NCBI RefSeq assembly: GCF_004368785.1 | Contig: NZ_SODM01000004.1 | Coordinates: 298,521-362,520 of the forward strand | Source: Flavobacterium sp. 270 | Lineage (GTDB): Bacteria > Bacteroidota > Bacteroidia > Flavobacteriales > Flavobacteriaceae | Direction of reading: 5' to 3' | Length of the DNA: 64,000 nt | In this document: one piece after another, positions 34,437 through 44,400 of the stretch | Numbering within the stretch: the first letter of the stretch is position 1 | Layout of the letters: every line of letters starts with the position of its first letter | Notes under the pieces: model-generated | Database searches by the model: none | Told to the model about the DNA's origin: nothing | What the model saw: only the letters and a program-made list of their open reading frames with translations | Program-made: the position numbers and the translations under genes

Positions 34437-34886
34437 ATGATAATTGATTCATTACATAATGCAGCAAAATATTACAGTCTGCACCCGAACTTTAAAACAG
34501 CATTTGACTATGTGAGTCAAAATGATATCAGCAAACTTGAACCCGGAGCATTTGAAATTACGGAAGGTTTAAAAATCATCGTAATTACCGGCGACGCAAC
34601 AACTAAAGAAGAAAGTATTAAAGGTTTTGAATGTCATGATAAAAACATTGATATTCAGATTTCTGTACAAGGGCCGGAAACTTTTGCATGGAAACCGAGA
34701 GAAAAATGTGTAAGTCCAAACGGAGATTACAGCGACGAGCGTGATGTTCGTTTTTTTCATGATAAACCGGATATGTTTTTTCAATTGCAGGAAAAACAGT
34801 TTGCTATTTTATTTCCAGAAGATGTACACGCCGCTATGATTGGCGAAGGAGTTATAAAAAAAATCGTTTTTAAAGTAAAAATTTAA
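34437..34886 (+). CDS. YhcH/YjgK/YiaL-family cupin protein
   Basis: 149 residues from ATG 34437 (MIIDSLHNAAKYYSLHPNFK). The family motifs GLKIIVITGDATTKEE, FECHDKNIDIQISVQGPETF and FAILFPEDVHAAMIGEGVIK are present, including the cupin metal-site His and Glu residues. YhcH-like proteins accompany sialic acid and uronate catabolism and may be sugar anomerase or epimerase-like, but the reaction is unproven. It lies between kdgK and kdgA, 12 bp before the latter. Confidence 0.88.
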   Translation: MIIDSLHNAAKYYSLHPNFKTAFDYVSQNDISKLEPGAFEITEGLKIIVITGDATTKEESIKGFECHDKNIDIQISVQGPETFAWKPREKCVSPNGDYSDERDVRFFHDKPDMFFQLQEKQFAILFPEDVHAAMIGEGVIKKIVFKVKI

Positions 34887-34898
34887 AAGTTATAAGCT

Positions 34899-35561
34899 AT
34901 GAGTACTATTCAAAACACAATTGATGTGATCGTAAAACAAGGAATTCTTCCTTTGTATTTTAATGCTGACGAGAATAAAAGTATCGCCGTTTTAAGAGCT
35001 CTTTATAATGTTGGAATAAAAGCGGTTGAATATACGAGCAGAGGTCCTGAAGCTGTTTCTAATTTTAAGAAAATGGTTGAAGTGCGAAATGCTGAAATGC
35101 CGGGAATGCTTCTTGGAATTGGTACGATCAAAAATTATACTCAGGCCGAAGAATTTTACAATGCAGGAGCAGATTTTTTTATAAGCCCGGGTTTTGTAGC
35201 AGAAGTTGCTTCATTTTTAATTAGTAAAGATATTTTGTACGCGCCTGGTTGTATGACGCCTACAGAAATTATTACTGCCGAAAATGCCGGAGTAAAATTC
35301 GTTAAACTTTTTCCCGGAAATATTTTAGGCCCTGATTTTATGAGCGGTATCAAAGATATTTTTCCGAATTTAATTTTCATGCCTACTGGCGGTGTAGAAA
35401 CTACGCTGCAAAGTATTCAAGGCTGGTATTCTGCCGGAGTTTCTGCAGTTGGAATGGGAAGCAAATTAATCAGTAAAAAAGTGATGGATTATGAAGCTTA
35501 CGAGACTATCGAAAAAGAAACAAAAAGAGTTTTGGATTTAATTGATAAAATTAGAAGCTAA
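34899..35561 (+). CDS. kdgA: 2-dehydro-3-deoxyphosphogluconate aldolase
   Basis: Splits KDPG into pyruvate and glyceraldehyde-3-phosphate. 220 residues, class I aldolase with Schiff-base Lys136 in GVKFVKLFPGNILGP. The general base Glu is in GIKAVEYTSRGPEA. Other family motifs are LLGIGTIKNYTQAEEFYNAG, ISPGFVAEVA, YAPGCMTPTEI and MPTGGVE. It completes the KDG branch with kdgK two genes upstream. The equivalent enterobacterial gene is eda. Confidence 0.95.
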   Translation: MSTIQNTIDVIVKQGILPLYFNADENKSIAVLRALYNVGIKAVEYTSRGPEAVSNFKKMVEVRNAEMPGMLLGIGTIKNYTQAEEFYNAGADFFISPGFVAEVASFLISKDILYAPGCMTPTEIITAENAGVKFVKLFPGNILGPDFMSGIKDIFPNLIFMPTGGVETTLQSIQGWYSAGVSAVGMGSKLISKKVMDYEAYETIEKETKRVLDLIDKIRS

Positions 35562-35570
35562 TACAATTAT

Positions 35571-35720
35571 TTAAACACATAGAAACATAGATTGAAAGTG
35601 AATAAAAAGAGCATAAAAACAAATCTAGATTTGAACACATAGTCCCGAAGCTTCGGGATGTCTTTAGATAAATGAAATGCCTTTTTATAGACAACAACAG
35701 ACTATGATTCTATGTGTTAA
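35571..35720. repeat. Family-A intergenic hairpin element, diverged copy
   Basis: TTAAACACATAGAAACATAG (35571-35590) pairs with 35702-35720 with one mismatch. A palindrome CCCGAAGCTTCGGG (35643-35656) is inserted, as in the 28854 copy, and GAAATGCCTTTTTATAG recalls the inner motif. It follows kdgA directly. Confidence 0.8.
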
Positions 35721-35730
35721 AAAAAATAAA

Positions 35731-35800
35731 GCCACAGATTAAAAGATTAAAAAAGATTAATCCATTAAATCCTTTAATCCCGATAGCTATCGGGAGTGGC
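35731..35800. repeat. GCCACAGATTAAAAGATT inverted repeat with inserted CCCGATAGCTATCGGG palindrome
   Basis: GCCACAGATTAAAAGATT at 35731-35748 is related by inversion to AATCCTTTAATC...GTGGC (35769-35800), interrupted by a perfect 16-bp palindrome at 35779-35794. It is the same motif family as the 2390/2508 arms. It completes the 277-bp gap before the SDR gene. Confidence 0.75.
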
Positions 35801-35838
35801 AAAAAATACATAAACGCATAAAAATCAGAAAAATTTAA

Positions 35839-36651
35839 ATGGATTCAATTTTTAATCTAAAAGGGAAAATCGCCCTTATCACCGGAGGAGCCGGAGTTTT
35901 AGGAAGTAATTTTGCGAACGTTTTGGCTAAGCAAGGCGTAATTGTTGGAATTGTTTCTCAATCTATTGAAAAAGCCAATAAAACTGTTGAAACAATCGAA
36001 AGTAACGGCGGACAGGCTTTTGCTGTTCAGGCAAATGTTTTAAACAAAGAAGAATTAGAAAAAGCAAAAGATTTTATTGTAGAAAAATACGGCAGACTTG
36101 ATATTTTAATCAATGCGGCGGGAGGAAATATGCCGGGAGCTACAATTCAACCCGATCAGGCAATTTATGACATGAAAACCGATGATTTACAAAAAGTTGT
36201 CGATTTGAATATCATCGGAACAATGCTTCCTTCTCAGGTATTTTCAGAACTTTTTGCGAAACAGAAATCAGGAAACATAATCAATATCTCATCAGCATCG
36301 GCGCAAAGGCCATTATCCAGAGTAGTTGGATATTCGGCATCAAAAGCGGCGATTGACAATTTCACACAATGGATGGCGGTTGAACTGGCTGGAAAATATG
36401 GCGAGGGAATTCGTGTAAACGCTATTTCTCCAGGCTTTTTTATTGGCGAACAAAATCGTGCTTTATTATTGACTCCAGAAGGAAAATTAACGCCTAGAGG
36501 AGAAAAAATCATTGACCATACACCAATGGGACGTTTTGGAACTCCAGAAGATATTGATGGTGCATTGTTGTTTTTATGCAGCGACATGTCGAAATTCGTA
36601 ACTGGAATAACGCTAAAAGTTGACGGAGGATTTGCTGCAACAAGTATCTAA
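35839..36651 (+). CDS. SDR-family oxidoreductase, probable D-mannonate oxidoreductase (fructuronate reductase)
   Basis: 270-residue short-chain dehydrogenase: ITGGAGVLGSNFA (cofactor loop), INAAGGNMPG, catalytic Tyr165 and Lys169 in VGYSASKAAIDNF, and LKVDGGFAATSI at the end. It lies 146 bp before uxuA, so the likely reaction is fructuronate to mannonate, carried out in this group by an SDR instead of the enterobacterial UxuB type. Assignment rests on the neighbour; a gluconate 5-dehydrogenase-like role is the alternative. Confidence 0.85.
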   Translation: MDSIFNLKGKIALITGGAGVLGSNFANVLAKQGVIVGIVSQSIEKANKTVETIESNGGQAFAVQANVLNKEELEKAKDFIVEKYGRLDILINAAGGNMPGATIQPDQAIYDMKTDDLQKVVDLNIIGTMLPSQVFSELFAKQKSGNIINISSASAQRPLSRVVGYSASKAAIDNFTQWMAVELAGKYGEGIRVNAISPGFFIGEQNRALLLTPEGKLTPRGEKIIDHTPMGRFGTPEDIDGALLFLCSDMSKFVTGITLKVDGGFAATSI

Positions 36652-36671
36652 AATTCTAATCCATAAAGCCG

Positions 36672-36766
36672 TCCTGCAAGGTTTCCAAAACCTTGTAGGT
36701 CTAAAATTTGGACTTAGAATATAAAACGTAAAAATATAACTACAAGATTTTGAAAACCTTGCAGGA
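36672..36766. repeat. Inverted repeat between the SDR gene and uxuA
   Basis: TCCTGCAAGGTTTCCAAAAC (from 36672) pairs with the sequence ending at 36766 (CTTGCAGGA); arms of ~28 bp with about four mismatches. A different sequence family from the others seen here. If transcribed it would sit in the SDR-uxuA messenger. Confidence 0.75.
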
Positions 36767-36797
36767 AACCAAAATAGTAATTAAAAAATAACCAAAA

Positions 36798-37982
36798 ATG
36801 GAACAAACTTTAAGATGGTTCGGACCAAATGATCCTGTTTCTTTACAAGATATTAAACAAACCGGCGCAACCGGAATTGTAACCGCATTACACCATATTC
36901 CGAACGGACAAGTATGGACTATAGAAGAAATCATCAAACGAAAAGTAGAAATTGAGCACGAAAATGGCGATCCTAAAAAGGGCAGTTCTGGCTTGACTTG
37001 GTCTGTTGTAGAAAGTATTCCCGTACACGAAGACATTAAAAAACAAACTGGAAATTATCTTCAATATATTGAAAATTATAAAGAAAGCATTAGAAATTTA
37101 GCTTTGTGCGGTATCAAATGCGTTTGTTATAATTTTATGCCTGTTTTAGACTGGTCAAGAACCGATTTGTCTTATACTACGGCAGACGGCTCTAAAGCAC
37201 TTCGATTTGATATTAATGCTTTTGCTGCTTTTGAATTGTTTATTTTGAAAAGACCAAACGCACAAAAAGAATATTCACTGGAACAAATTCAAAAAGCCAG
37301 AGACTATTTTGATGCCATGACCGATGATGATAAAGTAAAACTACAACAAAACATTCTGGCTGGACTTCCTGGTGCCGAAGAAGCGTATTCTGTAGAAGAT
37401 TTTCTTGTTACTTTAAGCGGTTACAACCACATTGACAGACAAGCTCTTAAGGATAATTTATTCTTCTTTTTAAGAGAAATAATACCTGTTGCAGAAAGTA
37501 AAGGCGTTTTGATGGCAATTCACCCAGACGACCCGCCCTACCCGATTTTAGGACTTCCGAGAGTAGTAAGTACCGAAGAAGATTTGATCGAATTAATGGA
37601 CGCTGCAAAATCTAAATCAAACGGATTTACTATGTGTACAGGCTCTTACGGCGTTCGTGCTGATAATGATCTTCCGGGAATTGTGAGACGTCACGGCGAT
37701 AAAATGAATTTTATTCATTTAAGAAGTACCGAAAGAGACGCAGAAGGAAGTTTCTACGAAGCCAATCATCTTGAAGGCGACGTTGATATGTACGAAGTGG
37801 TAAAAGCAATTATTGAAGTTGAAAAAAGAAATAACAGCAACTTACCAATGCGCCCGGATCACGGACACCAAATGCTGGATGATTTGAAGAAAAAAACAAA
37901 CCCGGGATATTCTGGAATTGGCCGTTTAAGAGGACTTGCCGAATTACGCGGTTTAGAAATGGGAATTAAAAAATCACTATAA
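36798..37982 (+). CDS. uxuA: Mannonate dehydratase
   Basis: Dehydrates D-mannonate to 2-keto-3-deoxygluconate. 394 residues, full length. Recognisable UxuA sequence: RWFGPNDPVSLQDIKQTGAT-GIVTALHHIPNG, EHENGD, VESIPVHEDIK, CYNFMPVLDWSRTDL, MAIHPDDPPYPILGLPRVVS (metal-site His and substrate loop), TMCTGSYGVRADND, IHLRSTERD, and MRPDHGHQM with the metal His. It links the glucuronate branch to kdgK and kdgA. Confidence 0.96.
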   Translation: MEQTLRWFGPNDPVSLQDIKQTGATGIVTALHHIPNGQVWTIEEIIKRKVEIEHENGDPKKGSSGLTWSVVESIPVHEDIKKQTGNYLQYIENYKESIRNLALCGIKCVCYNFMPVLDWSRTDLSYTTADGSKALRFDINAFAAFELFILKRPNAQKEYSLEQIQKARDYFDAMTDDDKVKLQQNILAGLPGAEEAYSVEDFLVTLSGYNHIDRQALKDNLFFFLREIIPVAESKGVLMAIHPDDPPYPILGLPRVVSTEEDLIELMDAAKSKSNGFTMCTGSYGVRADNDLPGIVRRHGDKMNFIHLRSTERDAEGSFYEANHLEGDVDMYEVVKAIIEVEKRNNSNLPMRPDHGHQMLDDLKKKTNPGYSGIGRLRGLAELRGLEMGIKKSL

Positions 37983-37987
37983 AAGTT

Positions 37988-38112
37988 TTAGCCGCAAAGG
38001 CACTAAGACGCAAAGATTTTATTTAAGATAATCACCTTTGTCAAAGTTTAAAACTTTGACAAAGGTTTACAAAGAAAAACATTAAAACTTTGTGCCTTCG
38101 AGCCTTTGTGGC
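37988..38112. repeat. Nested inverted repeat upstream of the transporter gene, with a 31-bp perfect palindrome
   Basis: Outer arms GCCGCAAAGGCACTAAG (from 37991) and the CTTTGTGCCTTCGAGCCTTT region ending near 38112 are complementary with mismatches. The centre, 38035-38065, is a perfect palindrome with arm CCTTTGTCAAAGTTT. The same 31-bp palindrome occurs after the transporter gene at 39570-39600. Confidence 0.85.
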
Positions 38113-38185
38113 ATTAAAAAAAATAGCTAGGAACTGACCACTCCAAGCTTCTCACAAAAACAAATGCTGCAAACAACTAACTATC

Positions 38186-39559
38186 ATGACCATCAACCAC
38201 GAATCAATCGGAAAATACCGCTGGACCATCTGCGGACTTCTATTTTTCGCTACTACAGTTAATTATCTCGACCGACAAGTTTTAAGTTTACTGGCGCCAA
38301 GCCTTTCAAAAGAATTCAATTGGAGCAATACCGATTACGCAAATATTACGGCTGTTTTTCAATTTGTTTACGCAATTTCGATGTTATTTGCAGGAAGATT
38401 AATTGATAAATTAGGCACAAAACTTGGCTATATTTTAGCCATTTTCATTTGGTCAATTGGAGCCATAATGCACGCTTATTCCATACAAATTGGAGGCGCT
38501 TTTAATCATTTATTAGTTTGGGTTGGCATTGGTGCCGTTCCTGTTTCTATTGCCGGTTTTATGATTTCGAGAGCCTTTTTAGGTTTTGGAGAATCAGGAA
38601 ATTTTCCTGCAGCAATTAAAGCAACTGCAGAATATTTCCCTAAAAAAGAACGCTCGCTTGCTACCGGAATATTCAATTCGGGTTCTAATGTCGGAGCAAT
38701 TTTAGCGCCGATTACAGTGCCGTGGATTGCCGTAAACTGGGGCTGGCAGATGGCTTTTATTATTATTGGAGGAATTGGTTTTCTTTGGATGTTCTTTTGG
38801 TACGTTTTTTACGAAAAACCAATCTTTCAAAAAAGATTATCAAAAGCAGAATTAGATTATATTACAGCAGAAGAAGTTCAGGAAGAGAACATTGCTGAAA
38901 ATATTCCGGCAGAAAAAATTTCATGGATTAAATTATTGAGTTACAAACAAACCTGGGCTTTTGCCATTGGAAAATTCATGACTGACGGAATTTGGTGGTT
39001 CTTTTTATTTTGGTTGCCAAAATATCTAGAAGCACAATTCGGAATGGAAAAAACAGAAATTACAATTCCGTTAGCCGTTTTATACAGCATGACAATGGTT
39101 GGAAGTATTTACGGTGGTTATTTCCCGATGTATTTCATCAACAAAGGACATAACCCGTACGAAGCCAGAATGAAAGCGATGTTGATCATTGCGCTTTTCC
39201 CGCTTTTTGTACTTCTTGCACAACCTTTAGGCTACATTAGTTTTTGGATTCCGGTACTTTTAATCGGAATTGGAGCGTCTGCGCATCAGGCTTGGTCGGC
39301 AAATATTTTTACGACAGTTTCTGATATGTTTCCTAAAAAAGCAATTGGCTCTATAATTGGAATTGGCGGTATGGCTGGCGGTATTGGCGGTGTTATCGTT
39401 TCTAAACTTGGCGGTGCTTTATTTGATTATTACGAAGGTTTGGGACACATAGAAACGGGCTACACGATCATGTTTGTAATTTGTGCTGTAGCGTATTTAT
39501 TGGCTTGGGCTATCATGAAAACTTTAGTTCCAAAATATAAATTGATTACAGATTTATAA
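38186..39559 (+). CDS. MFS transporter, hexuronate (ExuT-like, ACS family)
   Basis: Inner-membrane symporter expected to bring uronates or KDG-type acids into the cytosol. 457 residues, 12 membrane helices. The N-terminus RWTICGLLFFATTVNYLDRQ-VLSLLAPSL and the loop GRLIDKLGTKLGY are typical of the anion:cation symporter family, as are GFGESGNFPAAIKATAEYFP and SIIGIGGMAGGIGGV. Its place after uxuA in a uronate locus supports hexuronate transport. It is flanked by identical 31-bp palindromes. Confidence 0.92.
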   Translation: MTINHESIGKYRWTICGLLFFATTVNYLDRQVLSLLAPSLSKEFNWSNTDYANITAVFQFVYAISMLFAGRLIDKLGTKLGYILAIFIWSIGAIMHAYSIQIGGAFNHLLVWVGIGAVPVSIAGFMISRAFLGFGESGNFPAAIKATAEYFPKKERSLATGIFNSGSNVGAILAPITVPWIAVNWGWQMAFIIIGGIGFLWMFFWYVFYEKPIFQKRLSKAELDYITAEEVQEENIAENIPAEKISWIKLLSYKQTWAFAIGKFMTDGIWWFFLFWLPKYLEAQFGMEKTEITIPLAVLYSMTMVGSIYGGYFPMYFINKGHNPYEARMKAMLIIALFPLFVLLAQPLGYISFWIPVLLIGIGASAHQAWSANIFTTVSDMFPKKAIGSIIGIGGMAGGIGGVIVSKLGGALFDYYEGLGHIETGYTIMFVICAVAYLLAWAIMKTLVPKYKLITDL

Positions 39560-39569
39560 ATCGCAGTCA

Positions 39570-39600
39570 CCTTTGTCAAAGTTTAAAACTTTGACAAAGG
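39570..39600. repeat. 31-bp perfect palindrome, second copy
   Basis: Arm CCTTTGTCAAAGTTT plus its complement around a central A, identical to 38035-38065. It starts 11 bp after the transporter stop. A T-run is lacking, so it is not a strong intrinsic terminator. Confidence 0.85.
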
Positions 39601-39638
39601 TTATTGAGAATACCTAACTATCATTAATAACCACAAAC

Positions 39639-41288
39639 ATGAACAACAAAGCCGTTATAATCTGCTATAGTTTATTTCTAAGTTCGATGAATGCAATCGG
39701 ACAGGAAATCCCTAAAATATTAAGTTCCAACCAAAAAGTTACTGCAAATTATTTACCTGATTTTAGTTATGCAGGGTATCATTTTGGAGAAAAAAGCCTT
39801 CCTGATTTTCAGGGAAAAATAATTAATGCAACAGATTTTGGTGTAAAAGCCAATGACGCTTTAGACGATTCTAAAGCCTTATTAAAAGCCATAAAAGCAG
39901 CAAAAGAAACCGAAGGAAATGTAATTCTGCAATTGCCTGCCGGAAGAATTATTCTAAGTGATATTTTATATATCGAAAGAAGTAATTTTGTTTTAAGAGG
40001 TGCTGGTTCTGGCGAAAACGGAACCGAAATTTATTGTCCAAGACCGATGATGTATCTTAAAAATCCAGAATCTTTGGCAGAACTTCGCGAATATTTAACC
40101 ACTCTAGATAAAAGACAAAAAGAACCAGAAAATAATATTGATCTTCCTTTTTCGCAATACGCGTGGTCAGGCGGTTTTATTTGGACACAAATTCCAAACG
40201 AACGTGTAAAATCATACTTGGATAAATATGAACCAACACCAAGTTATCTGGCGAAAGTGAGTTCTGGAAATATGGGCGAGCATATTATTAATGTTTCTGA
40301 AGTAAAAAACCTAAAAGTTGGTGATATTGTAGAATTACAATTGTTTAATAAAGACGGTGAAAAAGGCGAAATTATTACCGATTTATACAAAGGTGCAAAA
40401 GTAAAACCGGGGTCTCATCATTGGAATTTTCCTAAATTACCAATCGTAAGACAACAAGTTGAAATCACAAAAATTTCGGGTTCAAAAATCACTATAAAAA
40501 CGCCTTTAACAATTGCTATAAAACCAAGTTATCAGGCGCAATTAGTAGAATGGAAACATTTGGAAGAAGTTGGAATCGAACACATTAAATTCACTTTTCC
40601 GGATATTCCGAGAGTCGCACATCATGTGGAACCGGGAAATAATGCTATTTTCTTAACTCGACTTTTTAACAGCTGGGTAAAAGATGTTTCGATTACAAAT
40701 GCCGACAGTGGAATCCTTGCCGAAGAAGTTGCGAATACAACCATTCAGGATATTGTGACCGATGGAAGTCATTTGGCGCATTATACAGTCACTCTTGGCG
40801 GTGTGCACAATATTTTGGTTAAGAATTTAAAGATCTATAACAAAGCCGTTCATCCGCTGAGTTTTAACACGTTTGCAACCAAAAATGTATATCAGGATTG
40901 TGAGATTTTTGCAGATCCGGTTTTAGATCAGCATTCGGGAGCGAATCATCAAAATTTATTTGATAATATTACCGTTCATTTTTCTACGGATAAAAATAAT
41001 AGCTACGCCTTATTTGGCGGTGGCGGCGCAGAATATTGGAAACCTTCACACGGACCTTTCAGTACTTTTTGGAATTTGAATGTTAAGATTGAAAATCAAA
41101 CAGATACAACAAAACCAATTTTGCTTTACGGCATGAAAGACGGCGCTTTTGCAAGGATTATCGGCGTAAACGGAAATGCAAAATTTGAAATAAAATACGA
41201 TCCTGATCCTTATGTTGAATTTTTGAATCAATCTATGGAGAAAGTTCCTTCTCTTTATGATTATCAATTGAAGAAAAGGTTGAAATGA
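39639..41288 (+). CDS. Secreted right-handed beta-helix (pectate lyase superfamily-like) protein, candidate polysaccharide-active enzyme
   Basis: 549 residues with signal peptide (MNNKAVIICYSLFLSSMNAI-GQ). Residues ~60-125 match the start of Pectate_lyase_3-like beta-helices: INATDFGVKANDALDDSKAL, GNVILQLPAGRIILSDILYI, FVLRGAGSGENGTEIYCP. The rest shows irregular beta-helix coils (NAIFLTRLFNSWVKDVSITN, NILVKNLKIYNKAVHPLSFN) with conserved-looking His/Asp/Arg (HHVEPGNNA, DQHSGANHQNLFD). It is the only secreted candidate backbone-cleaving protein in the locus. Lyase activity is inference; it could also be a glycosidase or epimerase. Confidence 0.82.
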   Translation: MNNKAVIICYSLFLSSMNAIGQEIPKILSSNQKVTANYLPDFSYAGYHFGEKSLPDFQGKIINATDFGVKANDALDDSKALLKAIKAAKETEGNVILQLPAGRIILSDILYIERSNFVLRGAGSGENGTEIYCPRPMMYLKNPESLAELREYLTTLDKRQKEPENNIDLPFSQYAWSGGFIWTQIPNERVKSYLDKYEPTPSYLAKVSSGNMGEHIINVSEVKNLKVGDIVELQLFNKDGEKGEIITDLYKGAKVKPGSHHWNFPKLPIVRQQVEITKISGSKITIKTPLTIAIKPSYQAQLVEWKHLEEVGIEHIKFTFPDIPRVAHHVEPGNNAIFLTRLFNSWVKDVSITNADSGILAEEVANTTIQDIVTDGSHLAHYTVTLGGVHNILVKNLKIYNKAVHPLSFNTFATKNVYQDCEIFADPVLDQHSGANHQNLFDNITVHFSTDKNNSYALFGGGGAEYWKPSHGPFSTFWNLNVKIENQTDTTKPILLYGMKDGAFARIIGVNGNAKFEIKYDPDPYVEFLNQSMEKVPSLYDYQLKKRLK

Positions 41289-41341
41289 TATTTTTTGCCA
41301 CAGATTAAAAGGATCAAAAATGATTCTGTTCTGTATCAAAA

Positions 41342-41422
41342 TAATCTCGCAAAGTCGCAGAGTCGCAAAGTTTTTTTACTTATTAAGATATTACTTTGCG
41401 CCTTAGCGACTTTGCGAGATTA
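41342..41422. repeat. Inverted repeat before the hybrid regulator (TCTCGCAAAGTCGC type)
   Basis: TAATCTCGCAAAGTCGC (41342-41358) pairs with GCGACTTTGCGAGATTA (41406-41422); the inner parts continue with few mismatches. It has the same core as the 31976-32093 element. Outer sequences GCCACAGATTAAAAGGAT (41297-41314) and CCTTTGTGGCTAAAT add further partial complementarity. Confidence 0.85.
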
Positions 41423-41492
41423 AACAATTAAAACTTTTAAATAAAAACTTAGTGCCTTTGCACCTTTGTGGCTAAATAAAAATCCAATCGCT

Positions 41493-44400
41493 ATGAAATA
41501 CAAAATAGCTTTTCTAGTCCTAATCTTTATTACTGCGAATTTACAGTCGCAGAACAAATACAGATTAAAAAACATCTCTACAACCGACGGACTTTCGCAG
41601 AGTTCTGTTATTGCCATTCATCAGGACAAATTTGGCCAGATGTGGTTTGGCACGCGCGATGGTCTTAATAAATACGACGGAAGTAAATTTACCATTTTTA
41701 GAAATGATGTTAACAACAAAGCCTCTATCAGCAACAATGATATTTTGGCAATTACAGAAGACAAAAGAGGCAAAATCTGGGTAGGAACTTACAATGGATT
41801 AAATTGTTACGATCCTGTAAGAAATACTTTTAAACGCTATCTGCACAACAATACCAATAATACCATAAGCAGTAATGCGGTTTGGTCTATTAGGGAAATT
41901 GGCGGTGAAATCTGGTTTGGAACTTCAAAAGGATTGAGTATTTACAATAAAAAAACAAGGCAGTTTATTTCTGTTTTTCATTCAGATACAGAGCAAAATA
42001 CGTTACCGAGCAACAATCTTCTCAGTATTTTAAAAACTAAAAAAGGCGAAATCTGGATTGGTACAACAAAAGGTTTATGCTTGTTAACAGGTAGAAAAAA
42101 CAATAAGTTTACGTTTAAAACCTATTCTACAAACAACGCAGATTTATTAAATGTGCAGTCTGTAATCGAAGATGCAGCCGGTGATTTATGGGTAGGAACA
42201 AAAAACAAAGGACTTTTAAAATTTGATAAAAAAACGAACCATTTTGTTTCTTTTTTATCGGCTGAAAAAAACAACGAAATCAATAACGACATTCGTTCGC
42301 TGGCAATTGACGGCGAAGGTTCTTTATGGATTGGCGCGTACGACGGTATTTATATTTACGGAAAAGATAAAAGCCTTCAAAAAATAAACAATACCAATAA
42401 CAGCAACGGAATCGACAAAGTAAAATCGGTTTATATTGACCAGAAAGGTTCGGTTTGGATTGGCTGTTATTACAAAGGTGTCAATATTTGGGATATTTCT
42501 AATGTCAATTTCTCTAATTACAACCAGAATTCTAAAAAGATTCCGATGAGTTTTGATGTTGTGAGTTCGATAATTGCCGATAAAAATCAGAACGTTTATT
42601 TTGGAACCGAAGGCGGCGGGATTACGATTTACAATAAAAATTCTGAAAACGTTTCGTACATCAACAGTAAAACAGGACAGAATATCAAAAACGATATTAA
42701 ATCGATGTGTCTTTCCGGCGATATTTTATGGATCGGAACTTTCTCTAAAGGAATATCGGCATACAATACTTCATCAAAAAGAATTGAAGACAACAGAATT
42801 TCATCCGAATTAAATGATTTATTAAAGGAATCTGGTGTTTATTCGCTTAAAGCGGAAGAAAACGGAATCCTTTGGATTGGTACTTTCGGAAAAGGTTTGA
42901 TTCGATATAATACGGCCGAGAAAAGTTTTGTGATGATCGAAAACGATAATTTAAAACCCAATTTCTTAACCAATAATATTGTTCGTACGATTTTAATCGA
43001 TCAGAAAAAAGGCGCTTGGATTGGTACTCAAAACGGGTTGAATTATATTCCGTTACAAAATTTCAACCCAAATAAATACGTTATCAAACATTACTTTTTT
43101 GATAAAGCTTCCTTATCTGGAGATGATATTTTGACTTTGTTTCAGGACAGCCAAAAGAGAATCTGGGTGGGGACAAAAGCAAAAGGATTACATTTTTTTG
43201 ATGGAAAAAAATTCAACAGAATCAATTTAAGAGTTGGAAATACGAATATTACTTCAATACATTCTATTCTTGAAGACGACGATAAAAACCTCTGGATCAG
43301 TACCAATCAGGGAATTATAAAATACAGTACTTCATTAAAAACAATTGTTATCTACGATCAAAAAGACGGATTAACGAGTAATGAATTTAATGATAATGCG
43401 GCGCTGAAATTGGCTTCAAATAAATTTTATTTCGGAAGTCCGTCTGGAGCAACTTATTTTGATGCGAAGAAAATCTCATTGAATAAATATGCGCCTCAGG
43501 TTTTAATTACCGATTTAAAAATCAAAAATGAAACTATTGATCCGAATCACAGTGCCGATATTTTAGAAAAAAGTATTGGTTATACCAAATCGATTATTTT
43601 GGATTATGACAAAGCGAATTTCACGATTAGTTTTGCGATTCCAAATTACATTCGATCCAAAAACAATCAATACAGTTACCGCTTAATCGGGTTGGAAAAT
43701 AACTGGACAACGACTAAAAATACCGAAGCTATATTTGCGATTCAGAATCCGGGAACGTATGTTTTTGAAGTTCGCGGCGCCAACAACGACGGCGTTTGGA
43801 ACAAAAATCCAACAACACTTACTGTTACCGTAAATCCTGCGCCGTGGCGAAGTATTTGGGCATTTTTGCTTTACGGAATTGTGATTGGTCTGGGTTTATA
43901 CGGCTTGATTTGGATTATGAAATCGAAAGCGAGACTGAAACAAAAATTAGAACTGGAATATCTGGAATCGAAACGTATTGAAGAAAATAATCTGGCTAAA
44001 TTAGATTTTTTTACGAATATTTCGCACGAATTTAGAACACCATTAACCTTGATTTTAGGGCCTTTACAGCAAATTTTGGCCAATTATAACGGCACAAACG
44101 AAATGTATAAAAAGTTATTGGTTATTGAAGGAAGTGCCAATCATCTTTTGAGTTTGATTAATCGTTTGATGGATTTTAGAAAATTGGAAAATCATCAGGT
44201 TACGCTGGAAACTGCAAACGGAAATCTGGTAAAATTTACCAAAGAAATCTTTTTGTCTTTTATTGAATATGCAAAAGACGGCGGTTACAATTATACTTTT
44301 GAAGCCGAAGAAGAAGAAATTCTGGTTTATTTTGACCGTTATAAATTGGAACGTGTTTTTTATAATTTGATTTCAAATGCTTTTAGATACACTCCGAAAG

